Shown piece by piece: positions 53,552-60,552 of a stretch of DNA of 60,552 bases; position 1 is the first letter of the stretch, and each line of letters opens with the position of its first letter. Position numbers and translations under genes: made by a program. The notes beneath the pieces were generated by a model, which saw only the letters and a list, made by a program, of their open reading frames with translations, made no database searches and was not told the DNA's origin. This DNA comes from Candidatus Poribacteria bacterium (GTDB taxonomy: Bacteria > Poribacteria > WGA-4E > WGA-3G): positions 1 to 60,552 of the forward strand of contig JAGFCB010000165.1 of assembly GCA_022394775.1 (NCBI GenBank), written 5' to 3'.

Positions 53552-54907
53552 ATGGAAATGAAAATTTTTGTTTTCTCGCTGTTTGCAATTTTCGTTACCA
53601 CTTTTTCGTTCCTCAGTTGTGAACGAACAGCAGATATGATGACGCTCACTGTTAAAGATACTATGAATTCCATGCAACCAAGTGTAGTTTCGATAACGCA
53701 CTATCGTAAGCGGGAACGTCCTGACTACAGCAAAACCACGACGACGATAGGCGCGGGATACCCCGTCTATACAGTCGTGACATTCTCCGATAATGTCCCA
53801 CTTGTCGTTGCAGATGATGAATCTGCCCGTCCGGACATTCGAGCCATAATTAACGGTAACGAAACACAGTTTCACATTGTCCCTTATGGATCATCAGGCG
53901 AAAACTTTTGGACTGGTGATGCGAAACCGATTGATGGGACTCGTGTCTTTCTCTGTAAATATATATTACCGTCAGACAGTATCGGCACCTTTTCTGTCGT
54001 GACAGCAGCAGACATGATAGAACCACCACTTCCGCTTAAAATAATCGGGGCAACAACGGACGACCCAGATACCCGTTGGCAACTACGCGCTATATCCGGA
54101 TTTCAAAGCGCACTTTCCAGGTTTTCAGAACCGTGTGAAAAAGATGTTGGAAAAAGCCTTGCCCAGTTGGTTGAAGAAGAATTTGAGATTGCGTACAATG
54201 CTGATATTGGAAATCACCTTTATCAGATCATAAGAGAGGAGAAAAATCTCCAATCCAAAAATTTCCTACCCGACGCAAATGAAATTGACTTTGAATTCAC
54301 ATCAACAGCATACTTAAGACTTCGCCTTGAGTTTCCTGAGAAAAACTCAGAAGAGATATTTGAACTGTTTCGTGAAATCGTCCGAAACACGGATCTACAT
54401 GCTCTTATCTATCATCGAGACGCGGTGGCCTATGGGGCTCCACCTCTGCCGAAGCTGCCTTTTACGCCCCCAGAAAAGGCATTAGAAACAGGCGAACCAG
54501 AAAATCTACTTGCCGAAAGGGTCACACAAGTATTTAGAAGGTTTTCAAGCCCCTGTGATGAAGATATCGGAAAAGACCTTTATCAGTTGATTGAAGAAGA
54601 ATTTGAGATTAAGTACGATCCGGATATTCAGAACTATCTTTATCAGATTATAAGGGAAGAGAAGAACATCCAACCCGAAGACGAAGAATGGAAAACAGTA
54701 ACCAACCCTGTAGGGAGGGTAATTAGCATCAAAAGGGCAGTAATTAACTTGAAAAGGACATTGACAGAATACTTAAAACTTCGTCTTGGGTTTCCTGACG
54801 AAAGCTTAGAAGAGATATTTGAACTGTTTCATGAAGCCGTCCGAAACACGGACACAAATGTCTTCATCTATTACGAGGAGAATTTTGGCGATGAGCCTCC
54901 GAACTAA
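53552..54907 (+). CDS. Putative lipoprotein with duplicated helical domain
   Basis: A 451-aa protein. The N-terminus is a signal peptide ending in a possible lipobox (FSFLSC, Cys 23), so it may be a lipoprotein. A middle beta-rich region (residues about 60-170) is followed by two copies of one domain: SEPCEKDVGKSLAQLVEEE with YLRLRLEFPEKNSEEIFELF, and SSPCDEDIGKDLYQLIEEE with YLKLRLGFPDESLEEIFELF. I do not recognise the domain. It has no clear operon partner. Confidence 0.7.
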   Translation: MEMKIFVFSLFAIFVTTFSFLSCERTADMMTLTVKDTMNSMQPSVVSITHYRKRERPDYSKTTTTIGAGYPVYTVVTFSDNVPLVVADDESARPDIRAIINGNETQFHIVPYGSSGENFWTGDAKPIDGTRVFLCKYILPSDSIGTFSVVTAADMIEPPLPLKIIGATTDDPDTRWQLRAISGFQSALSRFSEPCEKDVGKSLAQLVEEEFEIAYNADIGNHLYQIIREEKNLQSKNFLPDANEIDFEFTSTAYLRLRLEFPEKNSEEIFELFREIVRNTDLHALIYHRDAVAYGAPPLPKLPFTPPEKALETGEPENLLAERVTQVFRRFSSPCDEDIGKDLYQLIEEEFEIKYDPDIQNYLYQIIREEKNIQPEDEEWKTVTNPVGRVISIKRAVINLKRTLTEYLKLRLGFPDESLEEIFELFHEAVRNTDTNVFIYYEENFGDEPPN

Positions 54908-54986
54908 GCAATGATACTTTCAAAAACTCACGGATTTAAAGCTAGTAGGACCTTGAATTCACAATCCTGAGAATCTCTCTATGATC

Positions 54987-55369
54987 CTACAAATTAATCG
55001 TAATATATGTTTCCACCTGGAACAGAATCGCCACTGTGCCCCAGAAGGTTGTCACGACGAACTCGCCCAACACGAGACCGAGAAAGAACGGGGCAGCCTT
55101 CCGAAAACTACCGATCCCACCATGTCTTGTGATAATCCACTTCAGCAGGAAACTCACAAGAATGGAGAACCAGAAGAAATTCATTGTGAAGGGGCTGGTG
55201 ACGGCATAGCCTGCCGAATGGAAGGGTAGCCACATCCACCGCCCGCGTAGAAAAGCCAAGAGAAGTGCGACAACCGTCCTGACAGTGATTGCGCCCAGGA
55301 CAGTGAAATCAGCAGCAGCAGCCCGATACAAACCGCTTTCAAACTGAGAGGGGAGAGCTGATGTTTCAC
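54987..55369 (-). pseudogene. C-terminal remnant of DUF6785-like membrane protein
   Basis: A minus-strand frame encodes GYAVTSPFTMNFFWFSILVS, then a stretch with APFFLGLVLGEF. It aligns with the last 110 or so residues of the protein at 22150-24093 and is recognisably similar, but with many differences, so it comes from a different paralogue. The N-terminal 500 or so residues are gone. A GTTGTCAGT-type repeat and a MITE-like element abut the break. Confidence 0.75.
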
Positions 55370-55410
55370 GCGGAATGGTTGTCAGTTATCAGTTTTCAGT
55401 TTTTAAGTAT

Positions 55411-55532
55411 AGGACTTACGCAAAAAGCAGTAATTTCAGTATTTCTTCAGGGTTTGAAACCGTGCAGAAATACTTTCTTCGCATTGGATTTTAGCGTTTG
55501 CAAAAACCCTGCAAAGGGGCTGCGTAAGCCCT
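55411..55532. mobile_element. MITE-like element, copy F
   Basis: A 122-bp copy in the opposite internal orientation to B and D, with ends AGGACTTACGCA and TGCGTAAGCCCT. It lies between the pseudogene and the hflC stop codon. No clear target duplication is visible. Confidence 0.8.
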
Positions 55533-55549
55533 AATTAATAATGCAACGC

Positions 55550-56512
55550 TCAACGCCCGAATGCATTACTGCTTTTCAGATACCGATAGAGGTCGCTATC
55601 TGTTGTCAATATAAGCTTCGTGCTCTCACCGGTCGTCTTTCGATACGTCTCTAAGGTTTGAATAAAAGCGAAGAATTCCGGGTCTTGACCGTGCGCTTCG
55701 GCATAAATCTGGATGGCTTGTGCATCCGCATCGCCTTTAATCTGCTCTGCTTCTTTATACGCTTCAGACTGAATCCGCTCCAATTCTTTCTGTTTCTGTC
55801 CCTTGATATCGGCGGCTTCACCTTCACCTTCAGACTTGTACTTTTCGGAGATCCGTTGACGCTCCGAAATCATTTGGTCAAAGACTTTCTTGCGAACCTC
55901 GTCTACATAGTTAATGCGTTTTATCTGAACATCGACGAGTTCAACGCCGTATTGCGGAACAGTCTCCTGTACTTTCTCAAGGATCATGCGCGTAATCCGT
56001 TCCCTGCCGATCTGAATCTCTTCTAACGGTTCACCGGTTTGTCCCTCTTCTCCTTCAAGGACTTCCATATCGAGGCTTAAGACGCGATTTGAATCTCGCA
56101 CGACTTCAATCAAGAGTTGCGCCGTCACCAAATCCCGCGCTGCGGAGTCGATGATGTCATCCAACCGGGACTGTGCGAATTGTTCCGTGCCGAGTGCCTG
56201 ATAAAATTTGAGGGCATCTTTAATACGCCACCGCGCTGTGGTATCGAGCCAGATGAACCGCTTGTCCTTTGTTGGAATCTGGTTCGGCGACCCGTCCCAT
56301 TCAAGTACACGTTTCTCAAAGCGGTGTACCTGCTGAATAAAAGGGGTCTTTAGTTTTAATCCGGCGGTAACAACGGGTTCCCCGACAGGACGACCGAATT
56401 CGGTAATGACCACCTGCTCACCTTCATAGACAACATAGAACATCCCTGCAGCGACTGGAAGTGCTAAAATTACAACAATAATCACGGGTATAAGTATCTT
56501 TTTCGATCTCAT
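55550..56512 (-). CDS. hflC: HflC, membrane protease regulator
   Basis: A 320-aa SPFH/stomatin-family protein that forms, with HflK, the periplasmic cage around FtsH. A membrane helix (residues about 6-28, ILIPVIIVVILALPVAAG) precedes the SPFH domain (VYEGEQVVITEFGRP) and a long helical coiled-coil part (residues 180-280, EGEGEAADIKGQKQKELERI). It is encoded 169 bp downstream of hflK, as in most genomes. Confidence 0.9.
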   Translation of the reverse strand: MRSKKILIPVIIVVILALPVAAGMFYVVYEGEQVVITEFGRPVGEPVVTAGLKLKTPFIQQVHRFEKRVLEWDGSPNQIPTKDKRFIWLDTTARWRIKDALKFYQALGTEQFAQSRLDDIIDSAARDLVTAQLLIEVVRDSNRVLSLDMEVLEGEEGQTGEPLEEIQIGRERITRMILEKVQETVPQYGVELVDVQIKRINYVDEVRKKVFDQMISERQRISEKYKSEGEGEAADIKGQKQKELERIQSEAYKEAEQIKGDADAQAIQIYAEAHGQDPEFFAFIQTLETYRKTTGESTKLILTTDSDLYRYLKSSNAFGR

Positions 56513-56681
56513 ATTTTTAACTTTCCTTGCGGTTCGGTTAGGCGGAATTTAAAAATAACGTGCTTCTTCGTATATCCGCTCTCCATTACATTACGAGCTA
56601 CCGGTTTCAATGCCCTCGTAAAAGGAAACTTTCCTGAGACGAACATATCTTCACCGCCTTCTAATTTTCGCCTTACGGTTT

Positions 56682-57650
56682 TTATTCATTGAGTTGCAGC
56701 AGTGGGATCGGTGCGTTGGCTTTACCGTCAATGACATAAATCTCCTTGACCTGTGGTAAAACTTCGCGCATCGCTTCGAGATAGAGACGGCGGCGGGTAA
56801 CCTCTTTCGCTTTTTGATACTCTGAACGAATCGCTTTGAACCGATCCGCATCGCCTTGCGCCTCGTTAACCCGTTTCAGGGCATAGCCTTGTGCCTCGGA
56901 AATCTGTTGCGCTGCCAACCCTTTTGATTTCGGGACAGATTGGTTGTAATCGCGCCAGGCTTCGTTGATTAGACGCTCCTTCTCCTGCTTCGCCTCGTTA
57001 ACGGCATTAAAGGCAGCCTTCACGGTTTCAGGTGGATTGACATCTTGCAAAGTCACTGATGCCACATCTAAACCCGTCTGATACAGATCGAGTAGTTGCT
57101 GTAGGTGTTCTTCAACTTCTGCGGCGATCTCGATACGACCGACAGTTAACACTTCCGTCACAGTCCGGTCCCCAACGACTCGGCTCATCACGGATTCCGA
57201 AAGATCTCGCAAAGCGCGTTGCGGGTTCCGGACAAAAAACAGGAAATTCTTCGGATCTTTGATTTTATACTGAACCACCCATTCCACATCGGCGATACTC
57301 AAGTCGCCTGTCAACAGCAGCGATTCCTCTGAGAAATCGCGGGTGTCATACTGGGTGCGTACGCCTGCTCTCAGCGTCCGAAAACCGAATTCCTCTTTGA
57401 AGACTTTTCGGACAGGAACGTTAATGGCTCGCTCGATGCCGAGCGGTAATTTGAAATGGAGTCCGGGTTCTGCTTGTCGGACAGACTTCCCGAACATCAG
57501 GACAACAGCGATTTCGTCTGCATCAACGGTATAAAAACTCGTCGCTAACCCCGCGAGGATTATAATGCCGAGTATCGCAAACAAAACGCGCTTCGGCGTG
57601 ATCAGTTGCCCGTAAGGTTGCCGCGTAATCAATTCTTGGAGGTCTTGCAT
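56682..57650 (-). CDS. hflK: HflK, membrane protease regulator
   Basis: A 322-aa SPFH-family partner of HflC. One membrane helix (residues about 24-43, RVLFAILGIIILAGLATSFY) is followed by the SPFH domain (VDADEIAVVLMFGKSVRQAE) and the coiled-coil tail. It lacks the Gly/Gln-rich N-terminal leader of the E. coli HflK. AGAGGAG precedes the ATG and a TTGACT-N17-TATGAT promoter lies just upstream, so hflKC is one operon. Confidence 0.9.
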   Translation of the reverse strand: MQDLQELITRQPYGQLITPKRVLFAILGIIILAGLATSFYTVDADEIAVVLMFGKSVRQAEPGLHFKLPLGIERAINVPVRKVFKEEFGFRTLRAGVRTQYDTRDFSEESLLLTGDLSIADVEWVVQYKIKDPKNFLFFVRNPQRALRDLSESVMSRVVGDRTVTEVLTVGRIEIAAEVEEHLQQLLDLYQTGLDVASVTLQDVNPPETVKAAFNAVNEAKQEKERLINEAWRDYNQSVPKSKGLAAQQISEAQGYALKRVNEAQGDADRFKAIRSEYQKAKEVTRRRLYLEAMREVLPQVKEIYVIDGKANAPIPLLQLNE

Positions 57651-57688
57651 AAGAATGCTCCTCTTTCGTCAAATATACTAATGACCCA

Positions 57689-57717
57689 ATCATAACGCCT
57701 TTAGCAAAAACAGTCAA
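57689..57717 (-). promoter_or_regulatory. Promoter of hflK-hflC
   Basis: On the minus strand TTGACT (57717-57712) and TATGAT (57694-57689) are 17 bp apart, about 40 bp upstream of the hflK ATG. Confidence 0.75.
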
Positions 57718-57726
57718 GCAGAAAGG

Positions 57727-57855
57727 GTTGTCAGTACGATTTTCTGCGAAAAATCTTTCAGTTGTCAGTTGCCAGTAAGAGGACTCTTGTAACTGATAAC
57801 TGAAAGGCGTACTCGCCGTACTGATAACTATTCCCTCTGATAATTGACAACTAAT
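57727..57855. repeat. GTTGTCAGT...hairpin repeat, copy 2
   Basis: Opens GTTGTCAGTACG and includes a GATTTTCTGCGAAAAATC hairpin, then CTTTCAGTTGTCAGTT. A second inverted-looking half follows (AACTGATAACTGAAAG and GTACTGATAAC), making an imperfect palindrome. It is a relative of the repeat at 52208. Confidence 0.6.
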
Positions 57856-58004
57856 CCCTCTGAATCAGGATTTGCGGGGTTACAGATGCGTTTTTAAGAC
57901 CATCGCGTTTCACAGTTTTCATAGCAAAGTTGTGAATTCAACATATTTCTCGAAAGGCTATAAACCCTTACCACGATTGGGTTTTAGGCGCTTTTCATTA
58001 AAGT

Positions 58005-58037
58005 TGCTATGAAGGCTGCTATGAAATTTGCTATGAA
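58005..58037 (+). promoter_or_regulatory. Three 12-bp iterons TGCTATGAA
   Basis: TGCTATGAA occurs at 58005, 58017 and 58029, an exact 12-bp period, with an inverted copy TTCATAGCA at 57918-57926. It lies in the gap between the 309-aa gene and hflK, and may be a protein-binding site. Function not known. Confidence 0.5.
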
Positions 58038-58063
58038 AATTTCGCGAATCAAGGAGCATCGTT

Positions 58064-58993
58064 TCATGTTGGATTGTCCTGATCGGTATCTGTAGGTACG
58101 CTTTCAATTTGGTCTGTAATTGCCTTGGGATCAGATGGCTTCAAAGCAAGCGTTAGCCGCTCAAGCACCTCAAGCAGCGGCTCAGTGTCGCTGCCGAGTG
58201 CGAATTGCTCGGGCGTATCCAGTGCGAGTGTTAGCCGTTCTAAGACGGCGACGAGTTGTGTCCGCGAGTCGTTAGGAGGGGCTTGCTGTTCAACTGCAGA
58301 CAACTTCTGTAGTGCCTCCACCGTTTTAATGAGTGAATCTGTCAACGCCTGAACATCTTTCACATCATGGTTCTTTTCATATAACAATTCGTTAATATGA
58401 TCTGCATGTTTGGCTAACAGTGCGCTCTGTTCCATTGGCGATGTGAGTGGAGCATCCCGTATATCCTGTTTATGCTGTTCCCGCGCCTCGCGCCAGAGTG
58501 CGCCGTATTTCTTTTCCGGCCAGCGTGCAGTGCCCGGTTTCAGATATGCCAACCGCGTAACTAATGCTCTCTGGAGCGTGCTTGTCCCCATGACATCAGG
58601 CTGTGCCAATCGACTGAGGGGCTTGTCTTCCTGCACCAACGTCCAAACTGCTTCGGCAGTGGGAAGCCCTCGTGCATGGCAATGGACGATAAACTCTCGG
58701 TGTGCGTCTGAGATAAAATGTGAGATCCATCCCGTTAATTCCTCAGAGATGGTTTCTCTGATTGTTCCTAACATGTGGAGTCGTTTGTATTGTCTGAAAT
58801 TCGCGCGCGCCTCCTCATGTAATTCTTCAATTGCATACTGTTGGAGCCGTTCAATCACTGCTTCGAGAAGTTCATCACCGGTCAAGGTATTGAACAGGTC
58901 TTTCAAATCTGAACGGACTGTAAGTGTATTCTCGGGCAAATACTCTGCAAGCGGCGATGTTTCGCGTGGCGTGTTGGCGTTTTCTATAGTCAT
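58064..58993 (-). CDS. Unknown protein next to CRISPR array
   Basis: A 309-aa soluble, mostly helical protein. The middle has LHMLGTIRETISEELTGWIS and ARGLPTAEAVWTLVQ. The C-terminal part has an internal duplication: LVAVLERLTLALDTPEQFAL and LLEVLERLTLALKPS. It has no Cas motif that I can see. GGAGG (59001-59005) lies 7 bp from the ATG and the TTGCAT-N17-TATACT promoter is upstream. Neighbourhood to the CRISPR array is probably accidental. Confidence 0.65.
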   Translation of the reverse strand: MTIENANTPRETSPLAEYLPENTLTVRSDLKDLFNTLTGDELLEAVIERLQQYAIEELHEEARANFRQYKRLHMLGTIRETISEELTGWISHFISDAHREFIVHCHARGLPTAEAVWTLVQEDKPLSRLAQPDVMGTSTLQRALVTRLAYLKPGTARWPEKKYGALWREAREQHKQDIRDAPLTSPMEQSALLAKHADHINELLYEKNHDVKDVQALTDSLIKTVEALQKLSAVEQQAPPNDSRTQLVAVLERLTLALDTPEQFALGSDTEPLLEVLERLTLALKPSDPKAITDQIESVPTDTDQDNPT

Positions 58994-59068
58994 TTTTTAT
59001 CCTCCGTTATTCGGGAAAGCGTAATACTTGAATAATATAAGCAAATTCAAAAAAGTATAATTATATTA

Positions 59069-59097
59069 AGTATATACTAAAAAGCGATTGAATGCAA
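59069..59097 (-). promoter_or_regulatory. Promoter of the 309-aa gene
   Basis: On the minus strand TTGCAT (59097-59092) and TATACT (59074-59069) are 17 bp apart in an AT-rich region. It reads away from the CRISPR array, toward the 309-aa gene. Confidence 0.6.
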
Positions 59098-59243
59098 ATA
59101 TTTCCCCACTTTCTTTCGCGCATTTTATACAAATGTTGTTTGATGGAAGGGAGAAGATTGGAAAATTGGTTGTTTTATATCGGGAGGGATGGTTTGTAGT
59201 TCCCAGTTTGAGAGTTGAGAAATTGTGAAGTGCCTAAAGTTAG

Positions 59244-60552
59244 GTTTCAATCTCGTAATCAAGATACTTTTGATTTCAAGGTTATCACCGAAGTGGAAAC
59301 GGACACGGAAAGCCTTGTTTCAATCTCGTAATCGAGGTTCTTTTGATTTCAAGGTTCGCGACGTTGAGGTTCGGCATCTTGTTTCTGCTGGTTTCAATCT
59401 CGTAATCGAGGTTCTTTTGATTTCAAGGACGAATTAGCAGTAGCAGACATCAACGAAGTCTTGGTTTCAATCTCGTAATCGAGGTTCTTTTGATTTCAAG
59501 TAACCGTCGGTAACATCGTAATAAATGCTGATATTATCTTGTTTCAATCTCGTAATCGAGGTTCTTTTGATTTCAAGAGAGAGTTAGGCAACGAAGTTTT
59601 ACATCGCTTTCAAGTTTCAATCTCGTAATCGAGGTTCTTTTGATTTCAAGTTCAGTAAGCGTTTGGTAAAATAGGCGTGATATTTCAGCGGGTTTCAATC
59701 TCGTAATCGAGGTTCTTTTGATTTCAAGAGACAGCGGCACAGCAGATGACACCGAACGCGATTGCGAGTTTCAATCTCGTAATCGAGGTTCTTTTGATTT
59801 CAAGGAAAGCGGAGTCGTCACCGATGCGTGCCACAAGGTATCGTTTCAATCTCGTAATCGAGGTTCTTTTGATTTCAAGTAAGACGCTAACGATTGAAGT
59901 CCCAACGACGAACAACGTTTCAATCTCGTAATCGAGGTTCTTTTGATTTCAAGACAAGGACTACTCTTTGATAATTACAACGCACTTGACAGTTTCAATC
60001 TCGTAATCGAGGTTCTTTTGATTTCAAGTCATACCGCCACGATACGCACGCATGAACCCCGTCATGTTTCAATCTCGTAATCGAGGTTCTTTTGATTTCA
60101 AGTTGATAAAACAATCTGTACCGAAAGTCAACGGGTATCAGGTTTCAATCTCGTAATCGAGGTTCTTTTGATTTCAAGGGAACGTGTTTTCTATCGAGGT
60201 GCAAGCATCTGACGACTTGTTTCAATCTCGTAATCGAGGTTCTTTTGATTTCAAGTCCGCATGTCACGAGCGAATATCTCACCGCCTTCCGTCGTTTCAA
60301 TCTCGTAATCGAGGTTCTTTTGATTTCAAGTGCACGCGTAGTCCCCTCCACCGATGTCTCTAATTGTATTAGTTTCAATCTCGTAATCGAGGTTCTTTTG
60401 ATTTCAAGGGTCTCGATGGATCGCAGTGCTGTGATGTTGTCGGAGTTTCAATCTCGTAATCGAGGTTCTTTTGATTTCAAGAAGGCGAGGAGAAAATCGG
60501 GAACACAATCCGTCTTTCTCGTTTCAATCTCGTAATCGAGGTTCTTTTGATT
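59244..60552 (-). CRISPR. CRISPR array, 18 repeats and 17 spacers, cut at right edge
   Basis: The 37-bp repeat (plus strand: starts GTTTCAATC, ends TTTTGATTTCAAG, with the palindrome CTCGTAATCGAG inside) occurs at 59244, 59317, 59391, 59464, 59541, 59614, 59692, 59768, 59843, 59917, 59992, 60066, 60142, 60219, 60294, 60372, 60445 and 60521; the last is cut at 32 bp. Spacers are 36-41 bp and I see no duplicates. The leftmost repeat differs at three or four central positions, as trailer-end repeats often do. On the minus strand the repeat ends ATTGAAAC, the usual 5' handle of type I/III crRNAs, so transcription is most likely leftward. The leader and any cas genes would lie beyond the right edge. 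The system type cannot be assigned. Confidence 0.97.

Noticed and set aside
58064..58993. The 309-aa protein as a Cas protein
   Set aside because: No Cas motif (RAMP glycine loop, HD, nuclease or helicase motifs) is visible.
59030..59100. AT-rich stretch as a CRISPR leader
   Set aside because: It is 140 bp from the first repeat, contains a good promoter reading the other way, and the degenerate repeat is at this end.
59225..60535. Several open reading frames across the CRISPR array
   Set aside because: They are made of the repeat and spacer sequence in frame and have no ribosome binding site; the array explains them.
1..60552. tRNA, rRNA or riboswitch genes
   Set aside because: I looked for cloverleaf-like T-arm and anticodon patterns and for conserved riboswitch cores and found nothing convincing; the hairpins seen belong to repeat families or terminators.

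Overview
The window reads as a chromosomal stretch of an uncultured, probably marine or sponge-associated bacterium. Candidatus Poribacteria or a close relative is the best guess. This is inferred from the gene mix: several phytanoyl-CoA-dioxygenase-like, ThuA-like, Gfo/Idh/MocA and sulfatase-like genes, DUF6785- and DUF4159-type proteins, and tandem secreted WD40 proteins. No rRNA, and no tRNA I could recognise, is present to settle the taxonomy. Genes use the standard code with ATG, GTG and TTG starts. Several genes have good sigma70-type promoters with 17-bp spacing.

Layout. 1-4.6 kb: smc and a deoxyhypusine-synthase-like protein. 4.6-5.6 kb: a RelE-like toxin behind an unusually long antitoxin-like protein. 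5.6-10.5 kb: recG, a PhyH-type oxygenase and a nucleoside hydrolase. 10.6-15.5 kb: a HigB toxin with a TPR protein in the antitoxin slot, then a large type-ISP-like restriction-methylation enzyme, then about 500 bp packed with repeats. 16-24 kb: leuB, a methyltransferase pair, ychF, the tyrA-cmk-plsC operon and a large membrane protein. 24-29 kb: a TPR membrane protein, a DUF4159 protein and a ferredoxin-NADP reductase. 29.8-37.4 kb: four tandem secreted WD40 beta-propeller proteins. 37.4-44.4 kb: a sulfatase-like hydrolase, pyrF, a J-domain protein, a toxin-less paralogue of the long antitoxin, argH and a VapC/antitoxin pair. 44.5-53.4 kb: a catabolism-flavoured stretch (PhyH, two ThuA, amidohydrolase, malate synthase G, two Gfo/Idh/MocA) containing two tandem duplications and a vapC remnant. 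53.5-59 kb: a putative lipoprotein with a duplicated domain, a membrane-protein remnant, hflK-hflC and an unknown 309-aa protein. 59.2-60.55 kb: a CRISPR array that runs off the right edge, with no cas gene in view.

The strongest unusual signals are three. First, a small non-coding mobile element family (MITE-like, 60-134 bp, ends AGGACTTACGCA/TGCGTAAGTCCT) has six complete copies; three carry short flanking direct repeats, and five of the six lie 10-49 bp upstream of start codons. Second, two toxin loci have antitoxins that look rebuilt: a RelE-like toxin behind a 231-aa protein whose C-terminus resembles a small antitoxin, and HigB followed by a protein joining a HigA-like segment to TPRs. 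Third, the CRISPR array appears to be transcribed leftward, because its repeat ends in ATTGAAAC on the minus strand and the degenerate repeat is at the left end. Several other palindromic and tandem repeat families occupy the intergenic DNA.
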